From: Ignelater luminosus
Taxonomy: Eukaryota; Arthropoda; Insecta; Coleoptera; Elateridae
DNA length: 64,000 bases
Reading direction: 5' to 3'
NCBI GenBank assembly: GCA_011009095.1
Contig: VTPC01000029.1
Location: forward strand, 102,623 to 166,622
The position numbers were made by a program, and so were the translations under genes. Within the stretch, counting starts at the first letter, position 1. Each line of letters begins with the position of its first letter. Below, one piece after another: positions 23,775 to 33,549 of this stretch. The notes beneath the pieces were generated by a model that did not search any database, was not told where the DNA came from, and saw only the letters and a program-made list of their open reading frames with translations.

Positions 23775-23843
23775 ATCCTTGCATTCTTTTCATTGCAAGC
23801 GGAAAAAGAAATCGTTAGATACGTTTTTCACCTTGCTACTATA
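23775..23843 (+). repeat. 69-bp direct repeat, copy 1
   Basis: This segment, running from ATCCTTGCATTCTTTTCATT to CACCTTGCTACTATA, appears identical by eye to 25830-25898. It contains a small inverted motif (CTTGCA...TGCAAG). Its right end is exactly the TA target site of the mariner that follows. Confidence 0.85.
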
Positions 23844-25136
23844 GCAGGGCAGTTCAATAAGTACTCGTGTTAGAAATGAAGACACAATTTTTTTCAAAAA
23901 TTTTTTTTATTTTTCAACATAGTCTCCTTTTAGAAATATACACTTCTCCCAACGTTCCTGCCATTTTTTTAACCCCTCCAAAAAAATCGGATTTGTCGAA
24001 CTCTCCAAAATACGCCTCTATCTCGGCGATGACTTCCTCGTTTGAGCTAAATTTTTTTCCCGCGAGCCATTTCTTCATGTTAGGAAACAAGAAAAAGTCG
24101 CAGGGAGCCAGATCGGGTGAATACGGGGGGTGCGGCAGCAATTCATAACGCAATTCATGCAGTTTGGCGGCGACAACTCCGGATGAATGTGCTGGTGCGT
24201 TATCGTGGTGAAACAGCACCTTCTTTTTCGCCAAATGCGGCCGTGTCTCCTTCAATTTTTTGTCGAAGCTGTCTAATAACTCACTGTAGTACTGTCCAGT
24301 GATCGTTCTTCCTTTTTCTAAAAAATCCATGAGGATGACGCCGTTCGCATCCCAAAAAATCGTCGCCATGACCTTTCCGGCCGATGGAACCATCTTCGCC
24401 TTCTTTGGAGCAGATTCACCGGGAGAAATCCAGTGTTTTGATTGTTGCTTAGTTTCTGGTGTGTAATGATGAATCCAGGTTTCATCAACGGTGACAACTC
24501 GACGCAAAAACTCCTTCGGATTTCGCTTAAATTGCTCCAAACACTGCTTCGAAGTTAACAGCCGCATCCGCTTGTTGTCCACCGTTAGCAATCGCGGCAC
24601 CCATCGCGCCGACAATTTTTTCATCGCCAACTTATCATGTAAAATATTAATTGCCGTTCCGGTCGACACACCTACGGCCTCTGCTACTTCACGCACTTTC
24701 GTTCGTCGATCAGCGAGAATCATGTCGTGGACTTTTTGAATGATTTCCTCGGTAACCACGTCTGCCGGGCGTCCTGGTCGCTCCTCATCAAAAACGGATG
24801 TTTGCCCACGTTTAAATTCGTTGAACCAATATCTAACTGTGGTCATAGATGGCGCAGTGTCTCCATAAACAGCATCCAACTTTGCTTTTATCTCCTCGCA
24901 TTTTTTCCCATCCAAAAACAGAAAGCGAATTACCGAACGATACTGCTCTTTTTCCATCTTAGCTAAAATCACGAAACACGTCTTACTCAAATGGCTGTCA
25001 AATCCAAACTAACCTATCAATCAGTCTGCAATTTGTTATACCGTCGTTTGATAGATGGCAGCACACGATGATAACACCAATTTCCCTCAGGAACGCCTTC
25101 TGTCGTCAAACACGGGTACTTACTGAACCGCCCTCG
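23844..25136 (-). mobile_element. mariner element, 1293 bp, nearly intact
   Basis: Inverted ends of about 28 bp (left GCAGGGCAGTTCAATAAGTA, right the complement of CGAGGGCGGTTCAGTAAGTA) are flanked by TA on both sides (23842-23843 and 25137-25138), the target duplication of the mariner family. The interior is a single transposase gene on the minus strand. The ends differ from each other at several positions, so the copy is not brand new, although the gene has only one visible lesion. Confidence 0.9.
23914..24957 (-). pseudogene. mariner transposase, one late frameshift
   Basis: DD34D transposase; the likely start is MEKEQYRSVIRFLFLDGKK at 24957 (11 codons inside the longest open frame). In order: N-terminal helix-turn-helix (TVRYWFNEFKRGQTSVFDEE), linker WVPRLLT, then the three catalytic Asp in TVDETWIHHY, HHDNAPAHSS and YSPDLAPCDFFLFP. 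The last 20 residues are out of frame: one extra base in the GGGG run near 23975 changes the expected family ending (KKWQERWEKC then a GDYVEK tail, readable in the next frame up to a stop) into MAGTLGEVYISKRRLC. The catalytic core is intact, so this could have been mobile recently, but the altered tail makes activity doubtful. Confidence 0.88.
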
Positions 25137-25138
25137 TA

Positions 25139-25829
25139 ATTTGAAAAGGACATGAAAACACCGCAGTTCAAAAGGATCAAACAATAATGAAAATCTCTAT
25201 ATATCCCCGTACTTTTCAAACGTATTGGAAAAATCAACCAATTAAAAATTAAAAACTAAATTTTAATACAAAGAGTTTAGAAAATTTCGTTTTCATACTA
25301 GAAAGATGAAGAGTATAAGATTTCATGCTCTACACACGGTGTAAGGTTCATTCTCTGCACTCCTATATTTGTACAAAAGAAATTTAAACGAATGTATCAT
25401 GTACCGAGTAATACTTCAATGCTTCCAGTTAGTCTTGCCTACAAATTTAAATTTAAAATCCAAATGTTCTCTCAGCTTATTCCATAATTCTTAATTAATT
25501 TTGTGTGCTCGAAGAAAAAATAGTATATGTCACTCCGAGTAGAACGTCGTTTCGTGCTGCTAAATCTTTGCACTGCGTCGGCTACGCCTCGGCAGCAAAC
25601 GTGCTCAACATAAAAAGTCTTAGCTCTACTCCTTAAACCATAATGTACTATTTTCATTTGTTGCTTGATTACATTATCTATTTGTTGTTCAATTCAAACT
25701 TTTTAATTGTTAATCAAATTAGTTGCTATGGAAATAACGTACAAAATATCCTACGTACACTATTTATAGCGAGTATTACTGTATGCTTTGTAGCACCTAA
25801 CAATACTTGTAGCACTTTGCAGCAGTAGG
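25139..25829. other. intronic DNA between the mariner and 69-bp copy 2
   Basis: AT-rich with no gene. The last 40 bases (TAGCACC..., CTTGTAGCACTTTGCAGCAG) already belong to the 10-bp satellite. Confidence 0.5.
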
Positions 25830-25898
25830 ATCCTTGCATTCTTTTCATTGCAAGCGGAAAAAGAAATCGTTAGATACGTTTTTCACCTTGCTACTATA
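25830..25898 (+). repeat. 69-bp direct repeat, copy 2
   Basis: Second copy of the 23775-23843 segment, apparently without a mismatch, 2055 bases further right. Its right flank (AGGTTTTATAAAAT) is unlike either flank of the mariner, so it is not simply the empty target site of that insertion. It sits inside 10-bp satellite sequence. Confidence 0.85.
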
Positions 25899-26635
25899 AG
25901 GTTTTATAAAATTTTCAAATTCGTTACCATCCATTTTGATAGAGAGGAAAATATCTGAATGATACCTTGTATCATTTTCCAACACTTTGTAGAGCCCTGT
26001 AATAGTATACAGCAACTTGCAGCACTTCGTAGCGCCTTGTAGTAAGTTTGTTGTCTAAGAGCACCTTATACTCTCTCATAGCTTTCTGTAGCTCACTATA
26101 GCAAATTGTAGACCTTGCAGCACCTAGCAATATATAGGGTGTCCTAAGTCAAATGTCCACTCCTATAATAAGCCTTTTTTTCGAAAGATATAGATGTGAA
26201 ATTTAGAGAATGTATATTAACAATCGGGAGGTACAGTTCCACGAAATCAAAAATTTTTCATAGTAACATACGTGACATCTGCATAAATCACTTTCAATTT
26301 TTGCACAATCAAGTGAAGTTTTGTCTTTAATCGATCAATTAAAAAAAAATCCTGCATCGTATTTCATACTCTGATAAATTAAATAATTATATTTAATAAT
26401 TGAATTTAATATTAGGGCATTTTACCTCAACGAATTTCTATAAGCCTGGGTGATTGACAGAAGTCATACTTTTGTAGTATTGCTTTCTTAAAATCCAGGA
26501 GTTTAACAATAGACAGATTACCTGTACTGTGACAGGTAAAGATCAATGGGTTGTAAACATTTATGAAAAAATATGTTTACCTTCAATTTTCATAGTTTTG
26601 TACATTTCTATGATGGATAGATATGTTTCAAGATT

Positions 26636-26653
26636 TATTAATTAATTAATTAA
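26636..26653 (+). repeat. ATTA microsatellite
   Basis: Short uninterrupted run of ATTA units. Confidence 0.7.
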
Positions 26654-27943
26654 TACTCTTGAATATTTATGTGTAACTTTTGTACTATTGAACTTAATCA
26701 CAATGATTTTGTTGACTTTTTAATGGCTTCACAATTTTAGTTTGGTAAACAAATTAAATTTAATATTGTAGCATACCTTCCCCCTTTTTTATCACTTTTG
26801 TTAGAAAGATAATAATTTTAATAACAATAATAGTACGATAGTAGTAAGTAACATTGATTTTTGACGGATTATGCCCATATGTACAACAACTAGGCAAAAT
26901 TATTGTAGAATCTTATACTACTCTGCAGCACCTTCTAGCAATTTTCAGCAATTTGTAGCATTATGGATCACCTTTTAACATCTTGTACCACCTTGTAGCA
27001 GCTTGTAGCAACTTGTAGTAGCTAGTAACACTTTGCAGCACCTAGCAGAACCTTGTAGCACCTAACAGCACTTTGCGGCACCCTGTATCATCTTGTAGAA
27101 CATTGTAACAACTTGTATCAGCTTGTAGCTTCTACTAGCACTTTAATGTTGCTTATAGCATGGAAAAATTTATTATAGTAACTTCTAGCGGCTTGTAGCA
27201 CTTTCTAACATTGTGTAGTACCTTGCAGCAGGTTCCGGAACTTTGTAGTAGTTTATAACGGCTTGCATTATTTGACACAACCTTGTAGAACCGAAAAGTA
27301 CCTTGTAGCACTTAGTAACACCTAAAGGATTATAACCTGTTGTTGCAGTTTGTATCACTTTATAGTAGCGACTTCTGATACTCTGCACCATATTATAGTG
27401 CCTTGTAGCAACTTTTGTTACCCTATAACACTTTATAGCATCTTGAAGCAGCTTGCAGCAAATTGTATCAGTTTGCAGCACTTTGTAGCAGCTTTCAGCA
27501 CATTGTATCAGCTTGCAACACATTGTATCAGATTCTCTTACATTATGGCGTCTAAGAGGACTTTACAGCTCCCTATAGCTGTATTTTACTGTAGCAATTT
27601 GTGACACCATGCAGCGCCTAGCACTGCATTATAGAATCTGGTAGCAACTAGTAGCACCTTGTAGTATTTTAGAGCCTTTTTTAGCGCTTTGTCTAACTTT
27701 TTATCATGTTGTAACATTGCTTAATAACCTCTTAGAGTTTGCAGCATCATGTAGCACCTTATAGCAATTAAATAGTAACACAATTTTCTCACTGTATTAG
27801 ATTCAAGGATTTCGTAGCAACTTGCAGCATAATAAAACAATTTATAGAGCCTGGTAGCACTTTGCAGCTCTTTCTAGCACCTTGTAGCATCGTATAGCAG
27901 TTTGTAGCACCCTACACTTTTTAACATCTTCTTGCGTGTAAAA

Positions 27944-28186
27944 ACAGGTTTAGTGGCCCTTCAATAATTTACGCAACGTACAATAATCGATATGTCACTT
28001 TGCTGAGCTCTAAATCGGAGAAGTGACGGATTTTAAAAGCTTTATGCTTTTCGATAGACGATAAGGAAGGTTTCGGGATTTTAAATGGCGCCAATTGTGA
28101 TCGTTGGCCTAGGTAAAGGGAAGTAAACCCCACGACTGATTCACTTTCCAGGCCTCGGTAAATTATTGAAGGGCCACTAAACCTGT
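27944..28186. mobile_element. 243-bp MITE with perfect 28-bp inverted ends
   Basis: The left end ACAGGTTTAGTGGCCCTTCA (27944 onward, 28 bases in all) is the exact complement of the right end at 28159-28186. The interior is non-coding. It abuts the 10-bp satellite on the left and the Tigger-like remnant on the right, with which it may share a few boundary bases. The transposon superfamily is not clear from the ends. Confidence 0.75.
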
Positions 28187-28956
28187 CCACTCCGGTTATA
28201 ACGCACCGTCTAGAGAAATGCGTACGTTATAGGCGGAAGTCCGTAATAAAGATTAAATATTTTTTTGTCAATTTTTAATACTTTATTGACAGAAATACAA
28301 AAGAACTGATAAAACACATAGATATTTTTATAATCAATGTCTAATAACAACTTCTACTTAAAATATTGCGAAATCTTTGTTTGGCACACTTTAGGTCTCT
28401 GAAACTGTAAAAAGTTACTAATCTGTAATGTACGATTTAACATATCATCAACGAATTTCGTCTTCAAAAATCTTTGCCGTCATCCAAGTACGGTTAACCG
28501 TACTTTTGATTGTTTACCGCCAATGTACTTTTCGCCTTTGAATTTTAAAGTGCGGTCTGACGTAAGCTTGTAAAACAGTCCTGTTTCATTACTGTAATTT
28601 GGCCAAAGTAATCGCTTGGCGCTTTGTAATAATTTTGCTTCCGGACACCGACATGATTAATAAGTTATTGAGATCTAAATAAAATAAGCAACTAAATACG
28701 TGACAAAACTGCAGTATCAGCAATTATGGGGTAGTGGTCTCACGCACGTGTTGATTTAGCTTATTTTGCGAATTGCAGTATGTTATTATCATTACCAAAG
28801 AACCAGTTTCGAACGTTACAGCGGGAATGTACGTTACAAAAGTGTGCGTTATATCGGGTTAATTTCACTATATCGTTGGGAACGGGACGATCAAATGCGT
28901 ACGCTACAACCGATTGTACGTTACATCAAGGTACATTAAAGCCGGAGTACACTGTA
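28184..28956 (-). mobile_element. Tigger/pogo-like remnant with part of the DDE domain
   Basis: The ends are inverted (left CCACTCCGGTTATAACG, right the complement of AGTGTACTCCGGCTTTAATG). Many GTACGTTA/GCGTTATA-type subterminal repeats lie near both ends. On the minus strand at about 28480-28640 a frame reads LLQSAKRLLWPNYSNETGLF, then YKLTSDRTLKFKGEKYIGGK and SKVRLTVLG before a stop. This is the pogo/Tigger DDE segment that normally follows the first catalytic Asp. The rest of the transposase is missing, so this is a non-autonomous derivative. Confidence 0.65.
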
Positions 28957-29689
28957 TGTGGAAAATAATCTTTAGCAAACAGTAAATAAAACTTACCCAG
29001 TATTAACTGAGCGATAGGTAAATTTTATCAAACACTAACCACGACAAAACGTTTTTTATAAAACAAACAAAAGGTCATAGTGAATATGAAACAATATAGA
29101 AGATAGCAACCTTATGAATTAACCTGAGCTAGCTAATGTTTAAACTAACTTATTTACAACAAAGCAGAAGCCTCCCGGAATTTCTAAGTATAATAACTAA
29201 TCTTCGGCTTTAATTTTAATGTAACTAATACACGAAAGGTTTCTTGTCAAAAACCTTAGAAATAATTTAGGCTTTTTCCCAGGTGAAAATCATTCACCTA
29301 CAAATTTAATCTTTGAGAATCCAAGAGTTTGATGTTACTAGATACTGTATCTAACATCAACAAAAGCAAACGGTAATATTTCTTAACATTAATTAATTTA
29401 ACAAAGACAAACCACTAATCGTTGGGCGAAGTGGTGAAAAACCTTTGAAATTAAGATTTCTTATTAAACGATAAATATCTACAAACATACAATGACAAGG
29501 AAACTGGCGGCTAACTTTCTACATGAAATTCTGTTGTTTATAAAGTTACAATTGTCAAGCAGACTTACGTTACTAAAAAAAAAAAAAAGGTATCCAATAA
29601 TTTTATCCGGTAATGTATCCAGTAAGCACTAATTACTTAAAATTTTTACAAAACCTGACATTTATGGAAGCCTTTAAACTTCACAATAC

Positions 29690-30065
29690 ACTGTTGCCGG
29701 ACGACTTCAGTATAATCTACGGCTTGGGAGCGACGATAAAATTGAGTTACAGCTGTGCAGCTCGGGGAATCCCAGACGAAAAATGAATTTTGCCTAGCGG
29801 TATGCAAGAATACAAAGAAATAATAGACTTTTTACGAAAGACAATCGTTCGTGCGCTAACTTATGGGACGTGCTGCTCGTTTGAGATCTTGGCTACTCAC
29901 TGTTAAAAAGGAAGGGGGGGCTTCGCGGGGTCGCCATTGTTTCAGTAATAGAAAAATTATTCCTTTGGCCGTTCTAATATTGTGCGGCAAAATCATCCAA
30001 TCGGGGAAATAGAGTGAGATATTTACATGCGAGAAATTTTGCTTTCGCTGCACCTTGGAGCTGCT
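29690..30065. promoter_or_regulatory. CpG-dense patch inside the long intron
   Basis: About two dozen CG dinucleotides in about 375 bases, against very few in the surrounding AT-rich DNA; motifs include CTTCGCGGGGTCGCC and GTTCGTGCGC. An open frame (29856-30053, minus) lacks a recognisable domain. It could be an alternative promoter with 5' exon for the plus-strand gene, or a fragment of an unrecognised repeat; I cannot decide between them. Confidence 0.3.
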
Positions 30066-30439
30066 GAGTAATTCATTTAATCATAAACTACTTGAAATGC
30101 CATATTTTATTGCAGGCTAAAGTAGAATCTGGTTTTATTTTCTCTCTAATAGAGATTTTTAGAAGACACATACAATATTTCGAACTATAAATAAGAAAAG
30201 AAAGTAATTTTATGTTACAAATCGAGATAGTTTTATCAGCAAGAATTGATTTATGATTCCTTTTTATTATTTTAACTAGATCTGTAAAATGTCAACAAAG
30301 AAACAGATTTCCTGTTTTACAAGATGTACTTATTCACACAGACAGAGAGGGATTTGATTTTTGAAATACAACGCCAGACGAGGTTGTACACAACAGACGA
30401 AATTTATGTATTATAACATTAATTCTCAAAATCCTTAAA

Positions 30440-30870
30440 TGAACTTAACAATCTTCTAGCAGTTTGTAGCATATTGCTACAGCTTGCAGTACATTGATAC
30501 CACTTTGTACAGCTTGCAGCACCTTGTAGTGGCCAGCAGCACTTTGTAACCCTTTATAGCATACTGCAGCTCCTTGTAGTAGCTTACGGCGCCTTGTAGC
30601 ACTTTGAAGCACCCTTTAGCAGTTATAGCACCTTCCAGCCGCTTGCAACGTCTTGTAGCACCTTCTAGAAATGAATATCACCTCGCAGTTTTTTGTGGTA
30701 GTTTCTAATACTCTCTAGCAGCAATTTATAAAGCCTGATAGCACTTTGTAGCTCTCTGTAGACTATTGTAGTAGATTCTAACTTTGTGACTTCTTGTAGC
30801 ATCATGTAACTCTATTTAGTAGCTTATTTGTAGGTCCTTGTGACACCTTGCAGTACCTAGTATCACACTG
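30440..30870 (+). repeat. 10-bp satellite, block 2
   Basis: Same family as block 1 (CTTGTAGCAC, CTTTGTAGCT, CTTGCAGCAC), about 2.5 kb further right, with the same approximate 10-base step. Interspersed variants are more diverged than in the core of block 1. Confidence 0.75.
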
Positions 30871-33090
30871 TGTCTAAAACATTTCTTCAGAATAATGACT
30901 ATTGAATGTATTAATAAAGAATAGCAGTTTTATTTTAAAAAAGGGTAATTGGCGCCTTTCTGATTTTACTGAATGTTTTAAAAATGTTCTAAACTGCAAA
31001 GTTGTCACGGTATGAAGATTTCTTGAATTTCATTTTGATAACTTTAGTAGTTCCCAAGTTATAAACCGTGCAACAATAAACAAATCACCCTGTATGCAGT
31101 ATACAATGTACTTTTAAAAATAAGATAAAGCAAGGGATAAACAATTTTAAATTAATGTTGTTTGAGTTAATCATTGGTGATGATAGGATGTAATAAAGTA
31201 ATCACTGAAAAATCAAATGATGTAAATAGTTTTTGAGAAAAATGTTAAAAACTATGACATTCTATCGACAGAAATGTTGACTTTTTCTTTTGTCGTTTTT
31301 ACGACAAAAATAATTGAAGTAAAAACGACAAGCACTAATACATGAATTATTTATTTTATTGCTTATTTAACCAGAAAAAGTATATGACATAAAAGACTTA
31401 TTCCTTTTAGGCACCAGCACTTTTGTAACAAAAAACAAGAAGTCTTGTCGTAAAAAGTACATTTTACAACACTACCCCATTTAGAAGTGAGATTCATTAC
31501 TCCTTTAATCAAGCTTTTTTTAAGACGACTAAAGGTAGGTAACCTTTCTAGAACAAAATTACTAGGGAAAAGTAAATCCTAAACATATTTTATTCACTAG
31601 TTGGTTATTTTTAAATTCCTTAGTGAATTCAATCACGACTGATCCTTATTACAATGCATTGAAATACTAAAAAATTTAAGAACCAAGGTGGACCTGTATA
31701 AGTGACCCGCAGAAAAACTACGCCTTTAGTATTTACGTCCGTGGATCGCCAAATCTATGTAGGTCTCATAAAATCTTCTTATTTCTAAAGGACCTTAGAG
31801 ACTTAAAGGTCGGGGTTGGTAATTCAATCTCGTAAAATCGGTGAAGCAAAACCTAATCGGCAATAGCTCTTTTTTAGTTATTTTGTCCACTTTGCTCTTT
31901 TGATAACTTAATTTTCTACTTATTTATATATTTTGCGATTAGTCCCACTATTAAGTTCAGCAATACTAACAATAAGAATTAGGAAGGAGCACAGACTTAT
32001 TTTAAGGTTGACTGCAACGTATTTCTTGTTTGAAAAACGTGCCAAAGGAATATCTTACAGGTAAACGCTTAAATCCCTCGTTTTTACGTTTTATAACGTT
32101 TCGAACGAAGCTAATTTGTAAAGCATGCAACCAATTTTTCTCTAGAAAGGTCTTTGATGCGTTTTCTTTTCTTTTATGAATTCTAATATCTGTTATTACG
32201 TGGAATAATTTTGATCTACATTATTATTTACAAAAGAATTTCTCTTTTTGATGAATGTTACGAATTTACATTCTTTAAGAATTATTGCAAATTTAAATGT
32301 ATAAGCAAAGTTCCTGAAGTATCTTTGCACTTAATGTTCTTAATAGAGCTCTTGTGCACTACACCCCGTGCCTGCGACTAAGTTTGCAACGTGAGCCAAC
32401 ATAAATTTAAATGTATAGAACTCTTAACAAAATAGAGTAGTTTTCCACCAGTTTAATACGTCATGATCATAAAATGTTTGTTGAAGTTACGGGAAGTTTA
32501 GACATGATGTTATACATACAGGAAAATGGTGAACATAAAATTGGAAAAGTATTCGCAGATGTCGAAAATGTCATTTCTGGTATTACACGTAACATAAATT
32601 CGTTGAGTAAACTTCTGAAATAAAACTGAACTCTAAAGTTCAACTGGATGGAATTCTATTTTAATAGAAAGAGAAATAAATCTTTCAAAAGATATGTTCA
32701 AAATTTTAGAATGAGTAACAAGCAGTAACAAAGTCCAAAATGGAATAACGAACTTTCTGACGATTAATCATGTTAACGGCATGATTTTGATATACAGGGT
32801 AACAAAAAAAAATGCAAAATGTAGCGCTTCTGAATTCTTTCTAGCAGAACATTCTCTATCTGTTATTGACACCTAAAAGAGCATAAAGTGGACTTCAATT
32901 CAAAGCAGATAATACTTATGATTGAATATTAGACGGTTTACTAATTATATCTTTAATTAAATAGCCAGTTGTGTAATAATTTTTATCAAATGGAGGATGA
33001 ACATGTACAATAAGTATAAAACCTGCCAAATTATACAATGTAATTTTTAGATTCCGTTTTTATTTATGTTCCTATTTGTTTTGTTTATAG

Positions 33091-33274
33091 ATGTGCAATC
33101 ACCAACATCGACGTATATGGGACACCGGGTAAGCTTAACACCTAGATGTCATTCAGCCAAAGTATGGGATGATTCAGCAACACTTGATGTCCGAAGAAAA
33201 TCGGCAATTAGCAGGCTTTGTGGTTCCGGTAATTATGGACCAGAAAGGGGTGCTGACGGTACAGTTTTGCTTAG
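33091..33274 (+). CDS. internal exon 2 of the unidentified plus-strand gene
   Basis: Acceptor TTGTTTATAG and donor TTAG/GTAAGT. With two leading bases it joins in phase to 22601-22776 (G/AT gives Asp) and reads VQSPTSTYMGHRVSLTPRCH, then SAKVWDDSATLDVRRKSAIS, RLCGSGNYGPERGADG and TVLLR. RRKS fits a basophilic (PKA-type) kinase site. It ends in phase 2. No catalytic domain is visible, so this is probably regulatory or disordered sequence of a larger protein whose identity I do not recognise. Confidence 0.6.
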
Positions 33275-33387
33275 GTAAGTTAAATTGCAAATCCTAAATA
33301 TTACATATTGTTTGCACTTGTATCATGAGGAAAATGCGTCTCGCGTTGTTTATGCTACGGTAGTTATTGGAGATCGTTTTAATACAG

Positions 33388-33549
33388 AGTCCCAGCTCCG
33401 CACGTGGTGGCGGCAAGAGCTTACAGAATATCAAGTCCAAGTACAAGTGGCACGGGTTTATATAAACTTACTCGCCTTCTAAATCAAGGACCTAAGCAAC
33501 CAGCTGTTGTTGATGATACCAACGTTCCTAGAAGATTAAGTTGGGAAAG
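33388..33549 (+). CDS. internal exon 3 of the unidentified plus-strand gene
   Basis: It follows exon 2 after a 113-nt intron; acceptor AATACAG, donor GGGAAAG/GTAAAT. Taking one leading base (AG/A gives Arg), it reads VPAPHVVAARAYRISSPSTS, then GTGLYKLTRLLNQGPKQPAV and VDDTNVPRRLSWE, ending in phase 2, so at least one more exon must follow. RRLS is a second PKA-type site. I found no further exon to the right within the window. Signalling proteins with large introns and several starts are possible candidates, but nothing here fixes the identity. Confidence 0.6.

Larger units (their letters stand above)
25790..27930 (+). repeat. 10-bp satellite (CTTGTAGCAC consensus), block 1
   Basis: Diverged tandem copies of about CTTGTAGCAC run through 25790-25828, 25970-26135 and, most clearly, 26930-27930, where the unit keeps a 10-base register over many copies (variants CTTTGCAGCA, CCTAGCAGCA, CTTGTATCAG). 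Unrelated AT-rich DNA interrupts it at about 26137-26920. Long open frames over this block (for example 27185-27523) arise because the repeat lacks stops in some frames; they are not genes. Confidence 0.8.
22777..33090 (+). other. long intron of the plus-strand gene, filled with repeats
   Basis: About 10.3 kb between phase-matched exons. It contains a mariner (23844-25136), a 69-bp direct repeat, a 10-bp satellite (about 25790-27930 and 30440-30870), a 243-bp MITE, a Tigger-like remnant and a CpG-dense patch (about 29690-30065). The remaining stretches (22777-23770, 28960-29690, 30870-33090) show no gene. TACAGGGT-type ends occur at about 26137, 31088 and 32795. Confidence 0.45.

Noticed and set aside
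27185..27604. Open frames rich in Cys/Tyr on both strands
   Set aside because: They follow directly from the 10-bp satellite; a 10-base repeat read in triplets gives a 30-base periodic peptide without coding meaning.
25790..30870. CRISPR-like array, considered because of the regular repetition
   Set aside because: There is no conserved 25-40 bp repeat with unique spacers, the unit is 10 bp and diverged, and the genome is eukaryotic.
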